From an uncultured Flavobacteriales bacterium (GTDB taxonomy: Bacteria; Bacteroidota; Bacteroidia; Flavobacteriales_G; Salibacteraceae), in assembly GCA_913062955.1 (NCBI GenBank), contig CAJXZP010000034.1, positions 1 to 41,369 on the forward strand: a stretch of DNA of 41,369 nt. Direction: 5' to 3'. Under the pieces are notes generated by a model that worked only from the letters and a program-made list of their open reading frames with translations, did not search any database and was not told the DNA's origin. Positions 15,810 through 23,357 of this stretch are shown here, in pieces (within the stretch, counting starts at the first letter, position 1; each line of letters opens with the position of its first letter). The translations under genes were made by a program, and so were the position numbers.

Positions 15810-16817
15810 GTGGTAAAAATAGATAAATTAGAGCTGGGTGAATTCCCTTTGTTGTTAGCACCAATGGAAGATGTGAGTGATCCACCTTTCCGTGCTATGT
15901 GTAAGGAATTGGGAGCTGATTTGATGTATTCAGAGTTCATTTCTACGGAAGGTTTAATTCGTGATGCCGTAAAGAGCCGTGAAAAACTGGATATTTATCC
16001 CGAAGAACGTCCCGTGGGGATCCAGATTTTTGGGCATAATAAGGATTCTATGATGCAATCTGCAGAGATTGTAGAGTCGGTGCATCCGGAGCTTTTGGAT
16101 ATCAACTTTGGTTGCCCCGTAAAGAAGGTGGTTTCTAAAGGGGCTGGAGCGGGTATTTTACAAAATATCCCACTAATGGAGGAGTTAACCAAAGCGGTAG
16201 TGAATGCCACCAAGCTTCCAGTTACTGTTAAAACTCGTTTGGGGTGGGATGATACCACCAAAAGTATTGTGAGTACCGCAGAGCGTTTGCAAGATGTGGG
16301 AATTAAAGCCATTTCTATTCATGGTCGAACACGGAAACAAATGTATAAAGGAGAGGCCGATTGGAGCCTAATTGCCGATGTGAAGAATAATCAACGCATG
16401 AATATTCCCGTGTTTGGGAATGGGGATATTGACTCCCCAGAGAAAGCACTTCTTTATAAAGAACGCTATGGGGTAGATGGAATTATGATTGGTCGTGCCG
16501 CTATTGGGTATCCTTGGATTTTTAATGAAATTAAGCATTATATGGCCACGGGCAAACATTTAGACCCACCTACCATCGCAGAACGCGTTCGAGTGGCTAA
16601 ACGCCATTTGGAACTTTCTTTAGAATGGAAAGGAGAAAGAAGAGGAATCGTTGAAATGCGTAGACATTACACCAACTATTTTAAAGGGGTGGCTCATTTT
16701 AAGGAAATTCGAAAAGTATTGGTACAATCCGAAGTGCCGAATGAGATTTTTGATACCCTAGCAATGGTGGCCCAAAAATCGCTTACAGGTGAAATCAAAA
16801 TGATGAAAACACTTTAA
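15810..16817 (+). CDS. dusB: tRNA-dihydrouridine synthase (DusB type)
   Basis: 335 aa flavoenzyme that reduces uridines in the tRNA D-loop with NADPH. Seen: LLLAPMEDVSDPPFR (about 14-28, FMN binding), the catalytic Cys in INFGCPVKKVVSKGAGAG (about 94), VKTRLGWDD (about 141), SIHGRTRKQMYKGEADW (about 168-184), GNGDIDS near 201, and GVDGIMIGRAAIGYPWIF (about 221-238). GTG 15810 is the best start because it puts the FMN motif at the usual distance. Its end overlaps the 3' end of the convergent outer-membrane gene by 4 bp. Confidence 0.93.
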   Translation: MVKIDKLELGEFPLLLAPMEDVSDPPFRAMCKELGADLMYSEFISTEGLIRDAVKSREKLDIYPEERPVGIQIFGHNKDSMMQSAEIVESVHPELLDINFGCPVKKVVSKGAGAGILQNIPLMEELTKAVVNATKLPVTVKTRLGWDDTTKSIVSTAERLQDVGIKAISIHGRTRKQMYKGEADWSLIADVKNNQRMNIPVFGNGDIDSPEKALLYKERYGVDGIMIGRAAIGYPWIFNEIKHYMATGKHLDPPTIAERVRVAKRHLELSLEWKGERRGIVEMRRHYTNYFKGVAHFKEIRKVLVQSEVPNEIFDTLAMVAQKSLTGEIKMMKTL

Positions 16818-18001
16818 TAACTCCATTTTAATCGTAGGAATATTCCATTTCCTTGATTGACAAATTCTCGTTGCATGTTATCTCCCCAAAACATTTGACC
16901 TACCAAATCAATATCCCAATTGCTTTTGATACTGTAGGTGAGGGTAGGGAAGAAAATTAACCAATTGACTCCAAAGCCATAAAACCCACCAATGTTAGCC
17001 GAGAATACTGGGCTGATCGGTTTCATGAAGTTAAGAAATACCGTATGTTTATTGGGCATCATGGCCTTGGCATTGGGAGCAAATGTGTTTAACGCAAGTG
17101 CATTTTGTGGCATTTTTGTACCTCCAGAATTGAGTAAGTAGGAGACCATGCCACTCCACCCTTTTTTAAATCCGTATTCTAGGGTAGTGGAGAAGCTCAA
17201 TACTCCTGTAGCTGTAGTCAAACTATCATATGGGATGAAGTAAGTTCCTTCTCCCTTAAAGCCTGCTTGTTTAATGTTTCCAGCCCATCCTGTACCGATA
17301 GCCAAATCTTGTTGGTATTTACCCGCTAAAAATTGAATGTCGTAAGTGTGGGTATTAAACTTGTATTTAACCGCAGCCACATTGTTTTTCGGATCTTCAG
17401 CCCATTTGTAGGCCACATCAATAGAGCTCATTTCGCCCACAAAGTATTGGGCACGAATGGCATCTGACCCAGGTCGTTCTTCGTAATCAAAATCAAGGTA
17501 ATTCAAAGCATTAAATAAATCGTTTGGATTCCATACCGTATTTAAACCCCAGTTCACCCGTTGCCTTCCTACCCGAACCTCTAAGTTTCCTTTGGAATAA
17601 TCTAACCAAAGACGGTCCATAATAGCGTTTATGACAAGTGAGTTTCCAGAGACCCAGGTGCGTTCTAAATTTAAAATACCATCGTACGCTTTTAATTGAT
17701 CGGCATAACTATTCCCGGACTGGTTACCGCTAATAATTCCCAATTTGGTCATCTCGCCATAAAAGGCTCTAATCCGAACTCCGGTTCCAAATGTGAAATT
17801 TTTGGGTAATTTGATTTTTAAATTCAATCGGTTATGAATCAAATTATCCGTGAGTATGGTATCGGCATTTTGAATCAAATTGGTCTGCATGTATTTCAAA
17901 TAACCGCCAAACTGAATGTGGTCTTTTAATTTGTATTTTTTTTGTGCAAAACCAAAGGAAGTGACCAGCACCAGGCAAACAAGAAAAAGCAGATTTTTCA
18001 T
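16814..18001 (-). CDS. Outer-membrane beta-barrel protein (porin-like) of the FtsX-type ABC operon
   Basis: 395 aa. Signal peptide MKNLLFLVCLVLVTSFGFAQ, then alternating strands throughout and a terminal strand NGIFLRLKWSY ending in an aromatic residue. VGRQRVNWGLNTVWNPNDLF near residues 144-163, followed by DFDYEERPGSDA, is a pattern I associate with DUF1302 or alginate-export-like porins. It starts 3 bp after the ATPase gene stop and is the last gene of the six-gene minus-strand unit beginning with tetR. It is probably the outer-membrane end of that transport system. The exact family is not certain. Confidence 0.8.
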   Translation of the reverse strand: MKNLLFLVCLVLVTSFGFAQKKYKLKDHIQFGGYLKYMQTNLIQNADTILTDNLIHNRLNLKIKLPKNFTFGTGVRIRAFYGEMTKLGIISGNQSGNSYADQLKAYDGILNLERTWVSGNSLVINAIMDRLWLDYSKGNLEVRVGRQRVNWGLNTVWNPNDLFNALNYLDFDYEERPGSDAIRAQYFVGEMSSIDVAYKWAEDPKNNVAAVKYKFNTHTYDIQFLAGKYQQDLAIGTGWAGNIKQAGFKGEGTYFIPYDSLTTATGVLSFSTTLEYGFKKGWSGMVSYLLNSGGTKMPQNALALNTFAPNAKAMMPNKHTVFLNFMKPISPVFSANIGGFYGFGVNWLIFFPTLTYSIKSNWDIDLVGQMFWGDNMQREFVNQGNGIFLRLKWSY

Positions 18002-18004
18002 AGA

Positions 18005-18694
18005 TTATTTTTTTACCGTAACGTCATTTACAATTTTACCATCATCCAAATAAACGATTCTTTTAGCACGGTCAATTACGCGTTGATCGTGCGTAGAGAA
18101 TACAAAGGTGATTCCTTCTTCCTCATTTAATCGTAACATGATATCCAATAAATCTTTGGTCGATTGGGAATCCAAATTAGCGGTGGGTTCATCCGCTAAA
18201 ACAAATTTTGGTTTAGACGCAAGTGCCCTAGCTACCGCTACTCGTTGTTGTTGTCCCCCAGAAAGTTCGGATGGTCGTTTGTCCGCTTTGTCCGCAATCC
18301 CCATTTCTGTGAGTAACTCCATCCCCCGAGCATCTCGTGTCTTTTCATCTTGTTTCTGTAATAACATGATGAATTCTACATTTTCTTTGGTGGTTAACAC
18401 CGGTATTAAATTGTAGGCTTGAAACACAAATCCAATATGGTGTAACCGGAAATCAATCAGATCACTATCACTCATTTGAGTAATACTGGTTCCGTCAATT
18501 TCAACATGTCCCAGTGTGGCGTCATCTAGTCCTCCTAGTATATTCAGTAAGGTTGTTTTACCACAACCCGATGGTCCAACTATGGCGGTAAATTCGCCTT
18601 CTTCTACGTTTAAGGTCACATCGTTCAATGCATGAACGGGAATGGTATCTGCATTGTAAGTTTTCTTAACGTTTTGTGCTTGTATAATACTCAT
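18005..18694 (-). CDS. ABC transporter ATP-binding protein (LolD/MacB type)
   Basis: 229 aa, length typical of LolD-like ATPases. Walker A GPSGCGKTT (about 41-49), Q-loop FVFQAYNLIPVLT (about 91-103), signature LSGGQQQRVAVARAL (about 143-157), Walker B FVLADEPTANLDS (about 163-175), and switch His in FSTHDQ. NLIPVLT and GGLDD are typical of the MacB/LolD group that powers FtsX-like permeases. ATG 18694 is chosen; the frame extends two codons further only through a TTG. It lies 16 bp after the downstream end of the second permease. Confidence 0.95.
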   Translation of the reverse strand: MSIIQAQNVKKTYNADTIPVHALNDVTLNVEEGEFTAIVGPSGCGKTTLLNILGGLDDATLGHVEIDGTSITQMSDSDLIDFRLHHIGFVFQAYNLIPVLTTKENVEFIMLLQKQDEKTRDARGMELLTEMGIADKADKRPSELSGGQQQRVAVARALASKPKFVLADEPTANLDSQSTKDLLDIMLRLNEEEGITFVFSTHDQRVIDRAKRIVYLDDGKIVNDVTVKK

Positions 18695-18710
18695 GTTCAA
18701 CGAATTTCAA

Positions 18711-19925
18711 TTAAATTTTATGTAAGGCTTCTACGGGTTTTAAACTGATGGCTTTGTAAGCCGGATAAGCAGCGCCAAGGATAGTCGTGATAAATACACC
18801 CACAGCTACCGTCAGGTAAACAGAGGGTTCTAGGTATGGAAACAAATCGGAGGAATATCCAAAGGCTTCCAGCCCTTTGGAATATTCGCTTAAATCAACT
18901 CCTCGTTCATTATAAAAACGGACGTTTAAATACCCACATAGTAAACCGATAGGTGTCGCTATTATTCCTAAAAAGATCGTTTCTATCACAATCATGAAAA
19001 ACACCTTCGATTTATTCATTCCCACAGCCATCAACATTCCAAGTTCTTTTATTCTTTCCAATACGGCCATCAACATGGTGTTTATGATCCCAAATACCAG
19101 GGCCGTTAGAATGACTCCCATTAAGATATATAACATGTTCGAAAACATGTTTGATGCATAAGCCAATTCGGGTGCGATTTCCTTCCAGTCCTCGATAAGA
19201 TCTTCTGTGTAGCTATTTTTATATTTCCCAATAACAACCTGTTCTTCTATGAGGGTTTGGGTAACCGCAGCTAGTTCGTGATAGTTGTTTCCAATTCCGA
19301 GTAGAGATTGGATATCCGCATCACGTACAAAGGCAGTTCCTTCGTTTAGGTTGACCGCAGATGTTTTGATAATTCCTACCACCCGAAATGCTCCAGAAAC
19401 CATGTCTCCTTCTTTGTCCGAAAATGTAAGTACAATTTTGGATCGGATTCTTACATGTAATTCCTCCGCCAATTTGGCTCCGATAATAACGGGGTTTCTT
19501 TTAACACCTTCAAAATAAGCCCCATCTATCAATAACGAATCTAAGTGTGTTACCTGTTGTTCATTCGCTATATCTAGACCTCTAATTTCTACGCCACTGG
19601 CTTTTTTGGCAGAGGCAATCATTCCATTTACCAACACCCTTTTTGTAACCGCAGTTACCCCTGGGATGTTTCGTAAAGTTTGCGCTTTTGCATCCGCATT
19701 TTCGATGTAAAACTGGATGTCTTTATCTTCACTAAACGCTGGATGATGTACCTGAATATTTGAGGTGTTGTGGTTAATGGAGTCGGAAATATAACTGACC
19801 ATAAATCCATTCATAAATCCGGTTCCTGCCACTAAGGCCCAAACACCCACGATAATGGAAGAAATAACAATAAAACTTCTGGATTTATTTCTCCAGACAT
19901 TTCTCCATGCAATTTTTAATAACAT
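18711..19925 (-). CDS. FtsX-like ABC permease (LolC/E type), second subunit
   Basis: 404 aa with MacB/LolE topology: one N-terminal membrane helix (about 16-36, after AWRNVWRNKSRSFIV), a periplasmic MacB_PCD-like domain (about 37-270), then three helices near 275-297, 318-340 and 370-395. GMLMAVGMNKSKVFFMIVIET marks the coupling region of the FtsX domain. It works with the permease at 19953 and the ATPase at 18005 and would drive movement of lipoproteins or lipids to the outer envelope or out of the inner membrane. Confidence 0.93.
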   Translation of the reverse strand: MLLKIAWRNVWRNKSRSFIVISSIIVGVWALVAGTGFMNGFMVSYISDSINHNTSNIQVHHPAFSEDKDIQFYIENADAKAQTLRNIPGVTAVTKRVLVNGMIASAKKASGVEIRGLDIANEQQVTHLDSLLIDGAYFEGVKRNPVIIGAKLAEELHVRIRSKIVLTFSDKEGDMVSGAFRVVGIIKTSAVNLNEGTAFVRDADIQSLLGIGNNYHELAAVTQTLIEEQVVIGKYKNSYTEDLIEDWKEIAPELAYASNMFSNMLYILMGVILTALVFGIINTMLMAVLERIKELGMLMAVGMNKSKVFFMIVIETIFLGIIATPIGLLCGYLNVRFYNERGVDLSEYSKGLEAFGYSSDLFPYLEPSVYLTVAVGVFITTILGAAYPAYKAISLKPVEALHKI

Positions 19926-19952
19926 AATAATCGTTTAAGCTAGTTCAATTAA

Positions 19953-21173
19953 TTAATCACCACGCATGGCTTTTACGGGTTTCAGTTTCTGTATGGATCG
20001 CAATGGATAGAAACCAAGAAATAATGCCATAAAGAAAATAGCCCAAGCTTGGTTTAAGAAAATTTCGGGAACTAACGAAAATTTAATTAAAGCTTCCACT
20101 CCTTGCTTCTCCGCTGCTACCGCCATTTCTCCGGTTAGTTTGATGGGGTTAAGGTTTAAATATATTAACCCAGGTAGCGTGGCTCCAATCCCAATGAAAA
20201 GTGCTAAAAATGTCATCATCATCATTTCCAAAGCGATAACCAATTGCATTTTTAGACGACTCATACCAATAGAAATCATGACCCCAAATTCGTATTGTCG
20301 TTCGGCCGTCATCATCATAAAGGTTCCTAACATTCCAAATCCAATCACGAGATACAAAATGTATAACATGAATTTAGAACTCAAATTATCAATTTCAATG
20401 GCTTGCAGTAGTTCTGGAGTGAGTTCCTGCCAGTCCATGACTTCTAATGTTTCTAAGTCAACTTGCGATTTTACGGCATTTGTCACAGCGGCTACATGGC
20501 CTACTTTATCTACCATCAATGAAATACTCGTTAATAGTTCCGGAGCATCAAATAACCACTGTGCCTGCGGTATGGGTAAAAATACCGATTGGTCGTTTTG
20601 TGCTTTGACCGGGAATTTTACGATCCCCTTAACCGGGTAAATGGCAGCGGCTGAAGCGCTATGGTATCCTTGCCCTAATAGTACCAATGTATCGCCTACT
20701 TCCATTTTTAGGTATTTAGCCAAACCCTCTGAAATTAATACGGATGAGTCATCCATTTCTAGATATTCTCCTTCAATTAATTTATCCTTCAATCCGGTAA
20801 GTCCATGTTCCGCCTGTGGATCAATTCCCATGATAAGAGATCCCCTTGTTTTGGTTCCGTAGGCCGAAAGAATAAATGATTCCATTCGTGGAACCACATC
20901 GGTGACGCCTTCAATTTGATGGAGCGATTCAAGTAGGTTACTGTCTGTTGCCATACTGTGGTCAATCACCTGGTCGTCCCAATATCCGTTTTGATGGATT
21001 TGAACATGTCCCGTATAGAAACGGACCGAATTTTCTATCATGTTTTCATACGAGCCAAATTGCATCGAACGCATAAAAACAGCTAAAATAACAGCAAACA
21101 TAATGGAGCCAATAGTCAAATAAGACCGTCTTTTATTTCTCCAAATATTTCGCCAAGCTAGTTTGATGATCAT
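19953..21173 (-). CDS. FtsX-like ABC permease (LolC/E type), first subunit
   Basis: 406 aa with the same layout as its neighbour: LAWRNIWRNKRRSYLTIGSIMFAVILAVFM at the N-terminus, a periplasmic domain, then three C-terminal helices (about 271-293, 314-340 and 372-394). ISIGMSRLKMQLVIALEMMMM is the FtsX coupling region. The two permeases differ in sequence, so the transporter is a heterodimer as in LolCE. 10 bp separate it from the LolA-like gene and 27 bp from the second permease. Confidence 0.93.
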   Translation of the reverse strand: MIIKLAWRNIWRNKRRSYLTIGSIMFAVILAVFMRSMQFGSYENMIENSVRFYTGHVQIHQNGYWDDQVIDHSMATDSNLLESLHQIEGVTDVVPRMESFILSAYGTKTRGSLIMGIDPQAEHGLTGLKDKLIEGEYLEMDDSSVLISEGLAKYLKMEVGDTLVLLGQGYHSASAAAIYPVKGIVKFPVKAQNDQSVFLPIPQAQWLFDAPELLTSISLMVDKVGHVAAVTNAVKSQVDLETLEVMDWQELTPELLQAIEIDNLSSKFMLYILYLVIGFGMLGTFMMMTAERQYEFGVMISIGMSRLKMQLVIALEMMMMTFLALFIGIGATLPGLIYLNLNPIKLTGEMAVAAEKQGVEALIKFSLVPEIFLNQAWAIFFMALFLGFYPLRSIQKLKPVKAMRGD

Positions 21174-21183
21174 AATTCTAGTT

Positions 21184-21930
21184 TTAGTCGTTTGAAGTGA
21201 CCGATTTCATATTTCGAGTCGTAAAGAAACTTTCTTCGATCGCAATGTCAAAATCCATGGATATCGTGGTCATAACTGTTTTGTTACCGGGTTTGTCTGC
21301 CGGAATCATTTCCATTACCGAAGGCAATAGTTTTCCATCAAACGTTTTTGGTTTTGTTCCTAACATGGTATTTACCAGGTAGCCATCCTCGTCATAGAAC
21401 TCCACCTTTAACTGCATAAATTCTGTTTTGTCTACCCATACAATTACCTTTCCCCATACGATCGCAGCATCTTCTTTAGGAATCATAATGACTTGGTAAC
21501 ACTCATAACCTTCCAAGGTTTCTTCGGTACCTAAGGTGTGATCATAATCTGTCACCATGGAAGATTGCTGAACCAAATCATCGTTGGTGAAATCGGTCCC
21601 CATCCAGTTTTGTGACATCATAGAAGGAGGCAGTTTAATGATTCGTTCAATACTAGGGGTATACGACCAAACTTCTTTGTCGCGATTTAGAAAGGTGCTT
21701 CCTTGGTCTCGTTTTGGCCCCGTCATCAACGTTAAGGAATAATCTCGGCCTTTAGACCAAGTGACCATAGTCATCTCCCGGGTGTAGGTGGGTCTTACAA
21801 TAGTGATGCTATTTTCCGAACGTAAACTTTTACCCTTTAGTTTGTCGTCCATTTGAGTCACAATTTCCACCGCTGATTGGGCGGCCAATAATTGCGGGAC
21901 AAATAACAATGCGATCAATAGATTTTTCAT
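21184..21930 (-). CDS. LolA-like outer-membrane lipoprotein-sorting protein
   Basis: 248 aa. Signal peptide MKNLLIALLFVPQLLAAQS. The mature part resembles the LolA-like family of PF17131 (outer membrane lipoprotein-sorting protein): SLRSENSITIVRPTYTREMTMV near the N-terminus, the DRDKEVWSYTPSIERIIKLP strand pair about residue 85-105, and LLPSVMEMIPADKPGNKT near 205-222. Such proteins have a half-barrel that carries lipid chains across the periplasm. ATG 21928-21930 is used because the five-codon extension starts with TTG and overlaps tetR. With the two FtsX permeases and the ATPase it forms a Lol-like set. Confidence 0.88.
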   Translation of the reverse strand: MKNLLIALLFVPQLLAAQSAVEIVTQMDDKLKGKSLRSENSITIVRPTYTREMTMVTWSKGRDYSLTLMTGPKRDQGSTFLNRDKEVWSYTPSIERIIKLPPSMMSQNWMGTDFTNDDLVQQSSMVTDYDHTLGTEETLEGYECYQVIMIPKEDAAIVWGKVIVWVDKTEFMQLKVEFYDEDGYLVNTMLGTKPKTFDGKLLPSVMEMIPADKPGNKTVMTTISMDFDIAIEESFFTTRNMKSVTSND

Positions 21931-21931
21931 T

Positions 21932-22513
21932 TTATAGATTTTCAAGTTTATATTTAGTGAGTAAGTAGGTGTGCATTTGAGGTATATTGTAATCAGGTAC
22001 TAAAAGATGATCCATCGTAATTCCGTCAAACACCGCCCCTAAAAACCAGGCTTCTTGTTGCGGATCTTCAAAACCCAATTCCTTGAATAATTTTGTGGCC
22101 ATCGCAATAATCCCCTGTGTTTTTCGAGAGATAATCTCCGTCACAAATGGGAACCGTTCGATTTGAAACGACATCGGTATCATCCATTTTAACAGGGTGG
22201 ATTCTTCAGATATCATTAAAAAAAATTGGTCAATAATGTATTTAAGATGATGCGAAGGCGACTCAAATGTTAGGTCAGGAATAACCATGTTTTCCCCAAT
22301 TTCCATGAGCATGTTTACAATACCTTGAACAATATCTTCTTTGGTTTCAAAGTGATTATAAATAAGCCCCTTTGAAATCTTTGCCTCCATAGCGATGGCA
22401 TTCACCGAGGTGCGGTCAAAACCGTTTTGGCCAAAAAGCTTCATGGAAGACTGAAGAATCTTTTCCTTGGTCTGTTTGCGAAGTTCTAAGTTTTGTTCTG
22501 GAGTCCGTGGCAT
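21932..22513 (-). CDS. TetR family regulator of the Lol-like operon
   Basis: 193 aa. N-terminal helix-turn-helix: RKQTKEKILQSSMKLFGQNGFDRTSVNAIA with ISKGLIYNHFETKEDIV (about 12-64), the most conserved TetR region. The C-terminal ligand domain is variable and contains FQIERFPFVTEI and MATKLFKELGFED. First gene of the minus-strand operon, with the LolA-like gene 1 bp downstream. A TetR-type palindrome overlaps its promoter, so it very probably represses itself and the whole transport operon until an unknown ligand binds. Confidence 0.94.
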   Translation of the reverse strand: MPRTPEQNLELRKQTKEKILQSSMKLFGQNGFDRTSVNAIAMEAKISKGLIYNHFETKEDIVQGIVNMLMEIGENMVIPDLTFESPSHHLKYIIDQFFLMISEESTLLKWMIPMSFQIERFPFVTEIISRKTQGIIAMATKLFKELGFEDPQQEAWFLGAVFDGITMDHLLVPDYNIPQMHTYLLTKYKLENL

Positions 22514-22591
22514 GGTGTATTTAGCTGAATATTTAATTTTGAATTTTATTGGTGCACTCTTTTCGTTCCTTTCTTTATTAGATTACATAAA

Positions 22592-22629
22592 CAAATTAAC
22601 AGGGAATTATTTTTATGACCAAACGGTCA
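22592..22629 (-). promoter_or_regulatory. tetR promoter with overlapping TetR operator
   Basis: TGACC-AAAC-GGTCA (22616-22629) is a 5-bp perfect palindrome of the form TetR proteins bind. On the minus strand its central CAA reads TTG (22620-22622). After a 20-nt spacer TTAATTTG follows (22592-22599), one mismatch from TAnnTTTG. The -33 element therefore lies inside the operator, so repressor binding would block polymerase. The predicted leader to the tetR ATG (22513) is about 73 nt. The site also lies about 72 bp before yqeY on the other strand. Confidence 0.72.
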
Positions 22630-22700
22630 GTCAAAAAAGATTGCGGATTGTTCCACCTCCTTTTTTTACGAATACGCTACCTTGCACCAAATTTATTTTT

Positions 22701-23153
22701 ATGAGCTTAAAAGAGCAAATCAATACCGACATAAAGAATGCAATGCGTGCCAAAGAGGCCGATAAATTAGCGGCTTTAAGAGCGGTTAAGGCGGCTATCA
22801 TTGTTTTGGAAACTGCAGAAGGAAGTACCGGGAGTTTATCCGAAGAGGAAGAAGTTTCCCTTTTATCTAAATTGGTAAAGCAAAGAAAAGATGCAGCTGA
22901 ATTATATATGGGTCAAGACCGTAAGGATTTAGCAGATCCAGAAGTTTATCAAGCAGGTGTTATTTCGGTATACTTACCGGAGCAAATGAGCGAAGAAGAA
23001 GTACGGAATGCTGTTCTAGCACAAATAGCCAAAGTGGGAGCATCTGGCCCTTCTGATATGGGGAAAGTAATGGGACCAGTAATGGGACAACTAAAAGGAA
23101 AAGCAGATGGTAAAATGATTTCTACCTTAGTAAAAGAAGAATTAAATAAATAG
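22701..23153 (+). CDS. GatB/YqeY domain protein
   Basis: 150 aa, full length for YqeY. Sequence in order: MSLKEQINTDIKNAMRAKEADKLAALRAVKAAI, EEEEVSLLSKLVKQRKDAAELYM near 50-72, YLPEQMSEEEVRNAVLAQI (about 91-110), and SDMGKVMGPVMGQLKGKADG near 119-138. The domain matches the C-terminal part of the tRNA amidotransferase GatB, but the role of the stand-alone protein is not established. ATG 22701 is chosen. A longer frame from 22467 would cross the tetR start and the TetR operator and has no family similarity. Confidence 0.93.
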   Translation: MSLKEQINTDIKNAMRAKEADKLAALRAVKAAIIVLETAEGSTGSLSEEEEVSLLSKLVKQRKDAAELYMGQDRKDLADPEVYQAGVISVYLPEQMSEEEVRNAVLAQIAKVGASGPSDMGKVMGPVMGQLKGKADGKMISTLVKEELNK

Positions 23154-23194
23154 AAATGGTTCTCTAAAGTTATTTTTAGATTAACATAACGGAT

Positions 23195-23227
23195 AAGCCG
23201 CTTTTACATCCCGTGTAAAAGCGGCTT
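23195..23227 (+). terminator. Terminator-like hairpin after yqeY
   Basis: AAGCCGCTTTTACA pairs perfectly over 14 bp with TGTAAAAGCGGCTT around loop TCCCG. The following sequence (TGTTGTGCTT) is only moderately T-rich. Confidence 0.8.
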
Positions 23228-23331
23228 TGTTGTGCTTATAAAACTGTACTTTAGTACGTTGACATTAAGGGGCGTGAATAACTTTTGTGATAAGAGTGAA
23301 AAATAGTGTGCATGCATACTAAAAGAAGGGT

Positions 23332-23339
23332 TACATTTG
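23332..23339 (+). promoter_or_regulatory. -7 element before the EEP nuclease gene
   Basis: TACATTTG, an exact TAnnTTTG match, lies 18 nt before the ATG at 23358. The following GCC-rich start region is typical for Flavobacteria. No good TTG is seen at the -33 distance. Confidence 0.5.
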
Positions 23340-23357
23340 CCTCCCCCAAATTGTATT

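Noticed and set aside
15763-15885. N-terminal extension of the CPBP protease
   Set aside because: It would overlap the 5' end of dusB on the opposite strand and has no family similarity; the ATG at 15760-15762 gives a normal CPBP protein.
20140-20640. 166-codon frame on the plus strand opposite the FtsX permease
   Set aside because: Antisense shadow of a well-supported permease; its composition is that of a mirrored coding frame and it has no motif or promoter. The same applies to the other antisense frames in the window.
22467-22700. N-terminal extension of the YqeY-like protein
   Set aside because: It runs through the tetR start and the TetR operator; the YqeY family sequence begins at ATG 22701.
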